Source of the DNA: Halorubrum lacusprofundi ATCC 49239
Lineage (GTDB): Archaea > Halobacteriota > Halobacteria > Halobacteriales > Haloferacaceae
NCBI RefSeq assembly: GCF_000022205.1
Contig: NC_012029.1
Span: forward strand, 2,418,001 to 2,482,000
Length of the DNA stretch: 64,000 bases
Direction of reading: 5' to 3'
Every line of letters begins with the position of its first letter. Positions within the stretch are counted from its first letter, which is position 1. Below are positions 44,234 through 52,183 of the stretch, one piece after another. The notes beneath the pieces are model-generated. The model saw only the letters and a list, made by a program, of their open reading frames with translations. It was not told where the DNA came from and made no database searches. The position numbers were made by a program, and so were the translations under genes.

Positions 44234-45228
44234 GTACCGACCCCGCCGGCGGCGAGTCGGCCGACGAAGCCGATCCGACCGTCGAGATGGCCGAGCAGGC
44301 GGCCCTCGACGAGCCGGAGCTCGACCGCGGCCTCATCGAGGCGTGGGCCGCGAAGATGATCTCCAACCCGGATCGGGCGTACAGGGCGACGTTCTACGTC
44401 GCGACGATATTCTTCCTCGTTACGACGCTGTTCCCGTTCTACTGGCTGCTCGTGGTTGCACTGACGCCGCGGAACAACCTCTCCGAGGTCGGCGTGTTCC
44501 TTCCGGCGGGGTTCAACCCGGCGGCGTTCATCGAGATCTTCCAGACGCTGCCGTTCCATCGGTACGTGTTCAACAGCTTCCTGATCGCCACGGTTGCGAC
44601 CGTGGCGGTGCTGCTCGTCGGGAGCCTCGCCGGCTACGTGTTCGGCCGGCTCCAGTTCCGAGGGCGCAACGCGATGCTCCTCTTAGTACTCGTCACGTCC
44701 TTCTTCCCGCCAGCCGCGTTCTTCATCCCGCTGAACCGGCTGTTCAACACCAACATCGAGGTGTTGCGGCCGCTGATCTCGGCCGGGTCGCTGTACAACA
44801 CCCCGTACGCGATCTTCATCCCGCTGTCGGCGATCTTCCTGCCGCTGTCGATATTCATCCTGATGACGTTCTACTCGCAGATCCCCGACGGGTTGGAGGA
44901 CGCAGCTCGCGTGGAGGGGACGACCCGGCTCGGCGCGCTGTTCCGCGTCATCGTCCCGCTGTCGGCGCCCGGCGTCGCGACCGCCGGCGTGTTGACGTTC
45001 ATCTCGGTGTACAACGAGTACTTCTTCAGCTCGCTGATGACCGACGGGCAGCCGGGAAGCTGGGCCCCGATGCTCGAAGGGATACTGCGGTTCCAGGGCG
45101 AGTTCGAGGTGCTGTACAACCTCATGGCCGCCGCCAGCATCGTCGCGGTGCTGCCGGTCGCCATCCTCGTCGTCGTCGCACAGGAGAAAATCGTGAGCGG
45201 ACTCACCACGGGGGCGGTCAAGGAGTAA
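44230..45228 (+). CDS. Sugar ABC transporter permease, MalG-like
   Basis: A 332-residue second permease. The EAA loop is LEDAARVEGTTRLGALFRVI. N-terminal ~60 residues are acidic and cytoplasmic (ADEADPTVEMAEQAALDEPE), then six helices. Its start overlaps the MalF-like gene by ATGA. The MalF/MalG pairing matches carbohydrate (CUT1) importers. Confidence 0.9.
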   Translation: MSTDPAGGESADEADPTVEMAEQAALDEPELDRGLIEAWAAKMISNPDRAYRATFYVATIFFLVTTLFPFYWLLVVALTPRNNLSEVGVFLPAGFNPAAFIEIFQTLPFHRYVFNSFLIATVATVAVLLVGSLAGYVFGRLQFRGRNAMLLLVLVTSFFPPAAFFIPLNRLFNTNIEVLRPLISAGSLYNTPYAIFIPLSAIFLPLSIFILMTFYSQIPDGLEDAARVEGTTRLGALFRVIVPLSAPGVATAGVLTFISVYNEYFFSSLMTDGQPGSWAPMLEGILRFQGEFEVLYNLMAAASIVAVLPVAILVVVAQEKIVSGLTTGAVKE

Positions 45229-45230
45229 TC

Positions 45231-46358
45231 ATGGCATCAGTCAACTTAGAGGGAATTACGAAACGGTACGAGGACGTAACGGCAGTCGACGACATGACCC
45301 TGGATATCGAGGACGGTGAGTTCGTCACCTTCGTCGGTCCCTCCGGGTGCGGAAAGTCGACCACGATGGAGACGATCGCCGGGCTCACGCTGCCCACCGA
45401 GGGCACCATCGAGATCGGCGGGCGCGACGTGACCAACCTCCCGCCGAAAGACCGGGGGATCTCCATGGTGTTCCAGAACATCGCGCTGTTCCCGCACATG
45501 GACGTGTACGACAACATCTCCTTCGGGCTCCGGCTCCGGAAGTACGACCAGGAGGAGGTGGACCGGCGCGTCGAGGAGGCCGCCGACATCGTCCAGCTGG
45601 AGGGAATGATGGACCGGATGCCCAAGGAGATGTCAGGGGGGCAGCGCCAGCGCGTTGCCATCGCCCGTGCCATCGTCCGCAACCCGGGCGCGTTCCTGAT
45701 GGACGAGCCGCTGGCGAACCTCGACGCGGAGCTTCGGGTCCACATGCGCACCCAGCTCCAGCGGCTCCACCGCGAGCTCGACACGACGATCATCTACGTC
45801 ACCCACGACCAGGCGCAGGCGATGACGATGTCCGACCGCATCGCGGTGATAAACAGCGGCGTGCTCCAACAGGTGGCGCCGCCGCTGGAGTGTTACAACG
45901 AGCCGAAGAATCTGTTCGTCGCCGGCTTCATCGGCTCGCCCGCGATGAACTTCATCGCGGGCGAGGTCGTCGACGACGGGTTCGTCTCGACGTACGCAAA
46001 CGTCGATTTCGACCCGGCGACGCAGGGCGTAACGGCCGGGCAAGAGATCACCGTCGGGATTCGACCCGAAGACATCTACCTGGCAGAAAACGCCGAGAAG
46101 GCGGCCTCGCCGACGAAGGCGTTCGACGCCGTCGTCGACGTGATCGAACCGGTGGGCAAGGAGGTCAACGCCTACCTGCTGTTCGACCGCGACGTCGAGG
46201 CGAGCGCCGAGGGGCGCGGTGAGGGACAGCTGCTCATCAACCTCGCGCCGGATACCGAGATCGACGAGGGCGACGATATCCAGATCGTGATGGACCGCGA
46301 GAACATCCACCTGTTCGACCAGTCGAGCGGCGAAGCGATCACGCACTCGCTGGAGTAG
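45231..46358 (+). CDS. Sugar ABC transporter ATPase, MsmX/MalK-like
   Basis: A 375-residue ATP-binding subunit. Walker A GPSGCGKST, Q-loop VFQNIALFPH, signature MSGGQRQRVAIARAIVRNPG, Walker B AFLMDEPLANLDAELR and the H-loop THDQAQAMTMSDRI. A C-terminal OB-like (TOBE) regulatory domain follows (VGIRPEDIYLAENAEKAAS). Starts 2 bases after the MalG-like stop, so the operon is binding protein, two permeases, ATPase. Confidence 0.95.
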   Translation: MASVNLEGITKRYEDVTAVDDMTLDIEDGEFVTFVGPSGCGKSTTMETIAGLTLPTEGTIEIGGRDVTNLPPKDRGISMVFQNIALFPHMDVYDNISFGLRLRKYDQEEVDRRVEEAADIVQLEGMMDRMPKEMSGGQRQRVAIARAIVRNPGAFLMDEPLANLDAELRVHMRTQLQRLHRELDTTIIYVTHDQAQAMTMSDRIAVINSGVLQQVAPPLECYNEPKNLFVAGFIGSPAMNFIAGEVVDDGFVSTYANVDFDPATQGVTAGQEITVGIRPEDIYLAENAEKAASPTKAFDAVVDVIEPVGKEVNAYLLFDRDVEASAEGRGEGQLLINLAPDTEIDEGDDIQIVMDRENIHLFDQSSGEAITHSLE

Positions 46359-46443
46359 GTGACGCGGTCGCTCGCTCGTGAGAGCGAGCGACTCGGATCC
46401 CTTCTTCGACCGACACGCTACGACGAGCGTCGCCTCCGTAAAG

Positions 46444-47517
46444 TTACTCCACGTCGACGACCGTGATCCGGTGGGCCTCGACGGCCTCGACCATTGCCCC
46501 CCAGCCGCCGACTTCGACGGGGCCGTCGTCGGTCTCGACCACGAGAGCGACCCGGCCGCCGTAGCTCGCGATACTCTCGGCGGCCACGTCGCCGTCGCCG
46601 GTGACGATGACCTCGGAGAGGGGTCCTTCGACGACACGGTCGGTGCCGGTGTCGGTGTCGGTCCCCTCGATCCGCACCCGGACGGTCGCCCCGTCTCGGA
46701 GGAGCGGGGTCACATCACGGACACAGTACCGGATGTCGATGTAGTCGATCGGCGGCTCGTCGTTGTCGAGAGACGTGTAGATCGGCTCCCACGTGTCCCA
46801 CTGGGTCGTCAGGAAGTACCAGTGGAACACGTAGGTGTGGGTACGGTCATCGACGAGCACGCCGTACTCGTTGGTCGAGCCGGCGTGGGGCGCAAAGCAG
46901 GTCCGCGTCCGGTCGACGATCACCACGAACGGGGAGGGGAGCCGCCGGTGGCGCGCCTCCGAACAGACACCCTCGAGGTCTTCGGGGTCGGGCAGCGATT
47001 CGGTGTCGCCGTCCGGCGTGTGGATAGAGAGATTGACCCGGACGCCGCGCTCGGTCGCGGCCTGCAACGCGGGACGAAGCCGCTCGAAGTGCTCGGCGCC
47101 GACGGAGACGTTCACCTGCGTCTCGGCGTCGCGGATGAACTCGTCGGCGTTCTTGATCACCGTCTCGAAACGGGTGACGATGCTGACGGTGGACTGCTCG
47201 ACGGACGGCTCGTTCCAGCGGCGCTCGATCTCCTCGGTCGCCTCGGTGAACCGGTTCGCTCTCGTCCGGAGGTCGTCGGTGAGCGCGTCGAGGCTGTTGG
47301 CGCGGGCGTACAGCGACTCCTGCTCGTACGTTTCGATGTAGCCGGCGCTCTCCAAGTCGCGCAACACGTCGTATATCCGGGGATCGGGGACCCCGCTGGC
47401 GTCAGCGACCCGGGTGACGGGCGCCGCGCCGAGTTCGAGCACGGTCACGTAGGCGTCCGCCTGATACGGCGAAAGTCCGGCGTCCTCCAGCGTCTCTGTG
47501 AGATCTGCACGCTCCAC
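46444..47517 (-). CDS. TrmB-family sugar-responsive transcriptional regulator
   Basis: A 357-residue regulator. An N-terminal winged helix (LEDAGLSPYQADAYVTVLEL, then GVPDPRIYDVLRDLESAGYI) is followed by a helical linker and a C-terminal sugar-binding-type domain. In haloarchaea TrmB proteins bind DNA and control sugar uptake and central metabolism. It is convergent with the ABC operon and divergent from the GH68 gene, so these are likely targets. Effector unknown. Confidence 0.9.
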   Translation of the reverse strand: MERADLTETLEDAGLSPYQADAYVTVLELGAAPVTRVADASGVPDPRIYDVLRDLESAGYIETYEQESLYARANSLDALTDDLRTRANRFTEATEEIERRWNEPSVEQSTVSIVTRFETVIKNADEFIRDAETQVNVSVGAEHFERLRPALQAATERGVRVNLSIHTPDGDTESLPDPEDLEGVCSEARHRRLPSPFVVIVDRTRTCFAPHAGSTNEYGVLVDDRTHTYVFHWYFLTTQWDTWEPIYTSLDNDEPPIDYIDIRYCVRDVTPLLRDGATVRVRIEGTDTDTGTDRVVEGPLSEVIVTGDGDVAAESIASYGGRVALVVETDDGPVEVGGWGAMVEAVEAHRITVVDVE

Positions 47518-47660
47518 GTTTATCCCCCGCGTTCGATCGCGCGGTGGTAGATGTGGTCACGGCAACCCGTGCGATCGCGGTGAGCCGTCGCAGTTCGACC
47601 GGTAGGGCCGCCTATCATTCGGTTTCGTCTGATACGTGCTTTTGCCATGGTTTGAACTAC

Positions 47661-47684
47661 CACGGCCGTGATAAAATATTTTAT
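47661..47684. promoter_or_regulatory. Two adjacent palindromes upstream of GH68/trmB genes
   Basis: CACGGCCGTG (47661-47670, perfect) is followed directly by ATAAAATATTTTAT (47671-47684, perfect). They lie in the 244-base divergent region. The AT-rich one could be a core promoter and the GC one a regulator site, perhaps for TrmB. Inference only. Confidence 0.4.
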
Positions 47685-47761
47685 TTCTGTGGCGGGGAGC
47701 GCTCGGCGACCCTCTCGTTCCGACTGAAAAAGCTTTATTCGGTCGATGGCGGAGGAGACGT

Positions 47762-49177
47762 ATGCACGAGACGCCGGAGAGCGACGGCGGTCGATCGCGC
47801 TCGCGGTGGACTAGAGAGCAGGCCGCGTCGATCGAGCGCCGCCGCGGGAACATCGCCCCGCCGGCGGGTGCCCCCGAGCTCGACCCCTTCCCGGATCTCC
47901 ACGTCTGGGACACGTGGCTGCTCCGCGACCGACACGGCGAGATTGCCGACGTGAACGGGTACCGACTGGCGTTCTCGCTGACTGCCCCGGCTGACCTGCT
48001 CCCCGGAAAACGCCACGATGTGGCCGAGATCCGGTGTTTCTACTCCGCTGACGGGAAGCGATGGCACGACGCCGGACCGGTCTTCGACGGCGGCGCGCTC
48101 GGCCAGCGCCAGTGGGCCGGCTCCGCGCTGTACGACGACGGCGAGGTCTACCTCTACTACACCGCCGCCGGCGACGAGGCCGCCGACGAGATGACGTACA
48201 CTCAGCGGATCGCGGTCGCGCACGGCGGAACGGCGAGCGCCGACGAGGACGGGATCGAACTCTCCGGTCCGTGGACTCACGAGACGCTACTGACGCCGGA
48301 CGGCGAGTGGTACGAGACCGAGGCACAGTCGCGCGGGATGACCTACACCTTCCGGGACCCGTGGTTCTTCGAGGACTCGGCGACCGGCGAGACGCACCTG
48401 CTGTTCGAGGCGAACGCGCCCGCGCCGGAGCGACCGGGCGACGACGAGGCGACCGCCCACCGCCGGGAGTTCAACGGCTGCGTCGGCGTCGCCGTCTCGG
48501 AGTCGGGCGACCCGCTCTCGTGGGAGCTTCGCCCGCCCCTGCTGGACGCGGTCGAAGTCAATCAGGAACTGGAGCGCCCGCACGTCGTCGTCGCCGACGG
48601 GCGCTACTACCTGTTCGTCTGCAGCCACGTCCACACGTTCGCGCCGGGCGTGACCGGGCCGGACGGGCTCTACGGCTTCGTCGCCGACGCGCTCGACGGC
48701 GAGTACCGCCCCCTGAACGGCTCCGGGCTCGTCGCCACGAACCCGCCCGAAGCGCCGTTTCAGGCGTACTCGTGGATGGCGTTCGCCCACGACGAGGAGG
48801 TGCTCGTCCAGAGCTTCCTCAACTACTACGACTTCGCGGGCGACTCGCTCGACGCGATCGCCGACCTCCCCGAGGCCGAGCAGCGCGAGCGGTTCGGCGG
48901 GACGCTCGCCCCGACCCTCCGACTCGCGCTCGACGGCGACAGCACCCGGCTGCGCGGAACGCTCGACGCGTGGCGTATTCCCACCCCGGACGAGCCGCTA
49001 CCGCCGGCCGACGATTCGGAACTCCCGGGCGGCGACGCGCTCAGCGGTCGGCTCCGAGAAGGCGGGAGCGGCGGCGGGTACGCCGGGGGACCGAGCGGCG
49101 CGGTCGACAGCGAAGGCGATAACTCGCTCGGCGACGCCGAAACGGGAGACGACGGCGGCTCTCACGGCGCTATTTAA
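47762..49177 (+). CDS. GH68 family fructosyltransferase (levansucrase-like)
   Basis: A 471-residue glycoside hydrolase family 68 protein that acts on sucrose, either building levan or hydrolysing it. The three catalytic residues are in their motifs: nucleophile Asp50 (HVWDTWLLRD), stabiliser Asp199 (FRDPWFF), and acid/base Glu271 (QELERPHVV). No signal peptide is visible, so secretion would need another route, and the enzyme may be cytoplasmic. The last ~60 residues are Gly/Ser/Asp-rich and disordered. A TATA-like GCTTTATT ~28 bases upstream supports the start. Confidence 0.9.
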   Translation: MHETPESDGGRSRSRWTREQAASIERRRGNIAPPAGAPELDPFPDLHVWDTWLLRDRHGEIADVNGYRLAFSLTAPADLLPGKRHDVAEIRCFYSADGKRWHDAGPVFDGGALGQRQWAGSALYDDGEVYLYYTAAGDEAADEMTYTQRIAVAHGGTASADEDGIELSGPWTHETLLTPDGEWYETEAQSRGMTYTFRDPWFFEDSATGETHLLFEANAPAPERPGDDEATAHRREFNGCVGVAVSESGDPLSWELRPPLLDAVEVNQELERPHVVVADGRYYLFVCSHVHTFAPGVTGPDGLYGFVADALDGEYRPLNGSGLVATNPPEAPFQAYSWMAFAHDEEVLVQSFLNYYDFAGDSLDAIADLPEAEQRERFGGTLAPTLRLALDGDSTRLRGTLDAWRIPTPDEPLPPADDSELPGGDALSGRLREGGSGGGYAGGPSGAVDSEGDNSLGDAETGDDGGSHGAI

Positions 49178-49348
49178 ATATCGAGCCGCCCGAGAACTCG
49201 CGAGTCGGACGCCGCTGGCGAGCGAAGTGACCGATCAGTCAGTCGGGGGTTCGGGGGAGCTGAATCCGATCGGCTCCGACGCGTGGACCGAAACGTCCGG
49301 ATGCCGAGTGGTAGAAGGCTTATACCTGATCGACCGATAAGTTCGGGT

Positions 49349-49804
49349 ATGCAGCGATCGACCTCGCAGAAGCGGCCCTGGCTCGCGGCCCTTCTCGGAG
49401 CGCTCGTGACCGGGTTCGGTCACCTCTACCTGCGTCGGTGGCGCCGCGCGGTCGGCTGGCTCGCGGTGCTGTTCGCGGTGAGCTACGTCTTCGTCGAGCC
49501 GGCGGCCATCGAAGCGCTCGCGGCCGGGGGGCCGGTCGATCCGCTGAGCATCGCCCCGACCCTGCTCGTGGGCGGCGCCAGCGTCGTCGACGCGTACGTC
49601 CTCGCCCGCGCGCAGAACGCGCTCACGCGGACGAGCGGCGCGGCTGAGTCGGCGAAGAATCCGGGAGAGCCGATCGACAGCTGTCCGAACTGCGGCAGGG
49701 AGGTCGATCCGGCGCTCGACTTCTGTCACTGGTGTTCGGCCGATCTGCCGGGCGGTGCGGAGGCCAGATCCCGGGGCGGTGAGCCAGAACGGTCGGAACG
49801 CTAA
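49349..49804 (+). CDS. Membrane protein with C-terminal zinc ribbon
   Basis: A 151-residue protein. Two or three hydrophobic segments precede a zinc ribbon made of CPNC and CHWC (residues ~115-140). The N-terminus SQKRPWLAALLGALVTGFGH with YLRRWRRA is typical of TM2-like haloarchaeal membrane proteins. Its end overlaps the convergent TetR gene. ATG at 49349 chosen from the promoter position. Unknown role. Confidence 0.7.
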   Translation: MQRSTSQKRPWLAALLGALVTGFGHLYLRRWRRAVGWLAVLFAVSYVFVEPAAIEALAAGGPVDPLSIAPTLLVGGASVVDAYVLARAQNALTRTSGAAESAKNPGEPIDSCPNCGREVDPALDFCHWCSADLPGGAEARSRGGEPERSER

Positions 49805-50403
49805 GCGTCGCCCTCACGGAGCGTCGCGTCGACGTACTCCGCCGCGGTCGCCCGCGCCCTCTCGTACTCGCCGACGTCGTCGAACACCACCGATCGGGTG
49901 CGGGCGCCGTCGACGATCGTCAACAGCGACCGCGTGACGCGGTCGGCGTCGACGTCCGCGAACGCGCCCTCGTCGATGCCGTGGTTGATGACGGCCTTGA
50001 CCAGGTAACGGACGTACTCGTCGTTCTGGCGGAACCGCTCGGCGAACGCCTCGTTGTAGGGCGCTTGACTCCGCATTTCCAGTAGGGCGACGGACAGGTC
50101 CGGGTTCTCCTGCGGCGCGACGAGCAGCTTGTCGAGCAGAACCGTCAGGCGCGCTTCGGGGTCGGTCGTCTCGACCTCGCGGATGGAGGCGACGAACCGG
50201 TTCAGGATGTAGTCGAGAAACGCCGCCAGCAGCTCCTCCTTCGTGTCGTAGTGGTAGTGTATCGCGGCGGTCGACTTGCCGTACTCCGCCGCGATCCGCT
50301 TGATCGTAAGGTCGGCGTACCCGTACTCGCGGAGCGCGCGGTAGGTCGCCCGCATGATCTCCTCGTCCGCGTCCGAGAAGGTCCGCCCCGATGGTTCGGC
50401 CAT
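49801..50403 (-). CDS. TetR/AcrR-family repressor
   Basis: A 200-residue regulator. The N-terminal helix-turn-helix is YADLTIKRIAAEYGKSTAAI followed by HYHYDTKEELLAAFLDYIL. The C-terminal half is a ligand-binding helical domain. It is divergent from a MATE exporter, with a palindrome between them (50554-50567), so it probably represses the exporter and itself until a compound binds. ATG at 50403 is set by a TATA-like GTTATTCG ~25 bases upstream. Confidence 0.9.
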   Translation of the reverse strand: MAEPSGRTFSDADEEIMRATYRALREYGYADLTIKRIAAEYGKSTAAIHYHYDTKEELLAAFLDYILNRFVASIREVETTDPEARLTVLLDKLLVAPQENPDLSVALLEMRSQAPYNEAFAERFRQNDEYVRYLVKAVINHGIDEGAFADVDADRVTRSLLTIVDGARTRSVVFDDVGEYERARATAAEYVDATLREGDA

Positions 50404-50553
50404 GTCACGACGGTTCCGGCCACGGGCGAATAACGATTGCGGCCGAGATCGCCGTCCGTCTGCAGTATCTGACCGAGAGATCACCGGTGGAAAACGACTA
50501 TGACCACCCAAAGACCGTACATGGATATCTACTCCGCCTCCAGAAAGTTTTTG

Positions 50554-50567
50554 ACTAACTAGTTAGT
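50554..50567. promoter_or_regulatory. Palindromic operator, probable TetR-family site
   Basis: ACTAACTAGTTAGT is a perfect 14-base palindrome in the divergent TetR/MATE intergenic region, about 20 bases before the small leader frame. TetR-family operators often have this TNACTAACTAGTTAGTNA form. It would overlap the exporter promoter, which suits repression. Confidence 0.7.
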
Positions 50568-50586
50568 AAGTTCGACAACGACCACG

Positions 50587-50706
50587 ATGGAAGACGGAGC
50601 CACAGTGATCTCGAAAGTGACGGTCCGTACCGACAGCGAGCGCGGAGGATCGGGAGTCAGTCTCCCGGTCGACGGGCCGAAAAAGCGCGCGGAGGCGTCC
50701 CGCTGA
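50587..50706 (+). CDS. Possible 39-residue leader peptide before MATE
   Basis: An open frame (MEDGATVISKVTVRTDSERG and 19 more residues) whose TGA overlaps the MATE ATG (TGATG). It lies just after the palindrome, near the expected transcript start. It may be a translated leader that couples to MATE, or a chance frame; no homology claimed. Confidence 0.4.
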   Translation: MEDGATVISKVTVRTDSERGGSGVSLPVDGPKKRAEASR

Positions 50707-52163
50707 TGGGGCTCCTCGACCGCGTCGACGCCCTGTTCAAGGGCCCCGATGAGTTCGACCTCACGTCGGGCGGGATCGCGAAGCCGCTCTTTTTCCTCTC
50801 GATGCCGATCGTCGTCACGAACCTCTTTCAGACGGCGTACAACCTCGCGGACACGTTCTGGCTGGGGCAGTACAGCACGGACGCGCTGGCGGCGATCAGC
50901 TTCGCGTTCCCGATGGTGTTCCTGCTGATCTCGCTCGGGATGGGGATCTCCGTCGCGGGGAGCGTGCTCGTCGCGCAGTACACCGGCGCGGGCGAGGCCC
51001 GGGAGGCGGAGTACGCCGCCTCGCAGACGGTGACGTTCGCGGTGATCGCCTCGGTGGTCCTCGGCGGCGTCGGCTACTTCTTCGTCGGCGAGTTCCTCGA
51101 GTTGATGGGCGCGTCGGCGGACGTGTTGCCCCTCGCGGCGAGCTACATGGAGGTCATCTCGCTCGGGCTCGTGGCCATGTTCGGCTTCGCGGTGTTCATC
51201 GCGCTCATGCGCGGGTACGGCGACACGATCACCCCCATGCTCGTGATGTTCGGCTCCGTCGTCCTCAACATCGCGCTCGACCCGTTCCTCATCTTCGGCT
51301 GGGGGCCGTTCCCCGCGCTTGGGATCGAGGGTGCGGCGATCGCGACCGTGTTCTCTCGGGCGCTGGCGCTTGTCGTCGGGCTGGCGATCATGTTCCGCGG
51401 GGTGCGCGGGGTCCGGATCAACGTCGCCGACATGGTCCCCGACGCGAGCTACCTGCGCCGGCTCCTCCGCATCGGCCTGCCGGCCTCGATCGAGGGGACC
51501 GGGCGGGCGGTCTCGATGAACCTCCTGCTTTTCATCGTCGCGCTGTTCCCCGACCCGGTCGTCGCCGCCTACGGGATCGGTACGCGGGTGTTCTCCGTGA
51601 TTTTCCTCCCGGCGATCGCGGTCGCCCGCGGCGTCGAGACGATGACCGGCCAGAACATCGGGTCGGACAAGCCCGACCGGGCCGAACGGGCCGCGAACCT
51701 GGCGGCCAAGACGCTATTCGCGGTTCTCTCGGTCGCCGGCGTCGCCGTCTTCCTCGTCCCCGAGCCGATCGTCTCGGTGTTCGTCGGCGCGGATCAGGCC
51801 GACGCCGGCCGGGTGGTCGCGGTCGGCTCGCAGTTCCTCCGGATCGTCGCGCTGACCTTCGGCTTCATCGGCATCATGCGCGCGTACACCGGGAGCTTCC
51901 GCGGCGCGGGGAAGACGCTCACCGCCGCGGCCATCTCGGTGCTGATGCTCGGCGTCGTCCGGTTCCCGATCGCGTGGGTCGCCGCCGGTCGGATCGGCGA
52001 GACCGGCATCTGGCTGTCGTTCGCGGTCTCGAACGTCATCGGTGCCGTCGTCGCGTACGCGTGGTACCGCCGGGGAACCTGGCGGAGCGGCGACCTCACT
52101 GACCGGAGCGCCGCCGGCGACGTCGACGAGCCGGTGGTGGCCGCGGAGTCGACGGACGATTGA
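50706..52163 (+). CDS. MATE-family multidrug exporter
   Basis: A 485-residue polytopic protein with about twelve helices. Family features: FFLSMPIVVTNLFQTAYNLA in helix 1, ISFAFPMVFLLISLGMGISV, and FRGAGKTLTAAAISVLMLG in the second half. These proteins expel cationic compounds using Na+ or H+. Regulated probably by the divergent TetR. The C-terminal ~25 residues are acidic. Confidence 0.93.
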   Translation: MGLLDRVDALFKGPDEFDLTSGGIAKPLFFLSMPIVVTNLFQTAYNLADTFWLGQYSTDALAAISFAFPMVFLLISLGMGISVAGSVLVAQYTGAGEAREAEYAASQTVTFAVIASVVLGGVGYFFVGEFLELMGASADVLPLAASYMEVISLGLVAMFGFAVFIALMRGYGDTITPMLVMFGSVVLNIALDPFLIFGWGPFPALGIEGAAIATVFSRALALVVGLAIMFRGVRGVRINVADMVPDASYLRRLLRIGLPASIEGTGRAVSMNLLLFIVALFPDPVVAAYGIGTRVFSVIFLPAIAVARGVETMTGQNIGSDKPDRAERAANLAAKTLFAVLSVAGVAVFLVPEPIVSVFVGADQADAGRVVAVGSQFLRIVALTFGFIGIMRAYTGSFRGAGKTLTAAAISVLMLGVVRFPIAWVAAGRIGETGIWLSFAVSNVIGAVVAYAWYRRGTWRSGDLTDRSAAGDVDEPVVAAESTDD

Positions 52164-52183
52164 TCGACCGCCGTCTGGACCGC

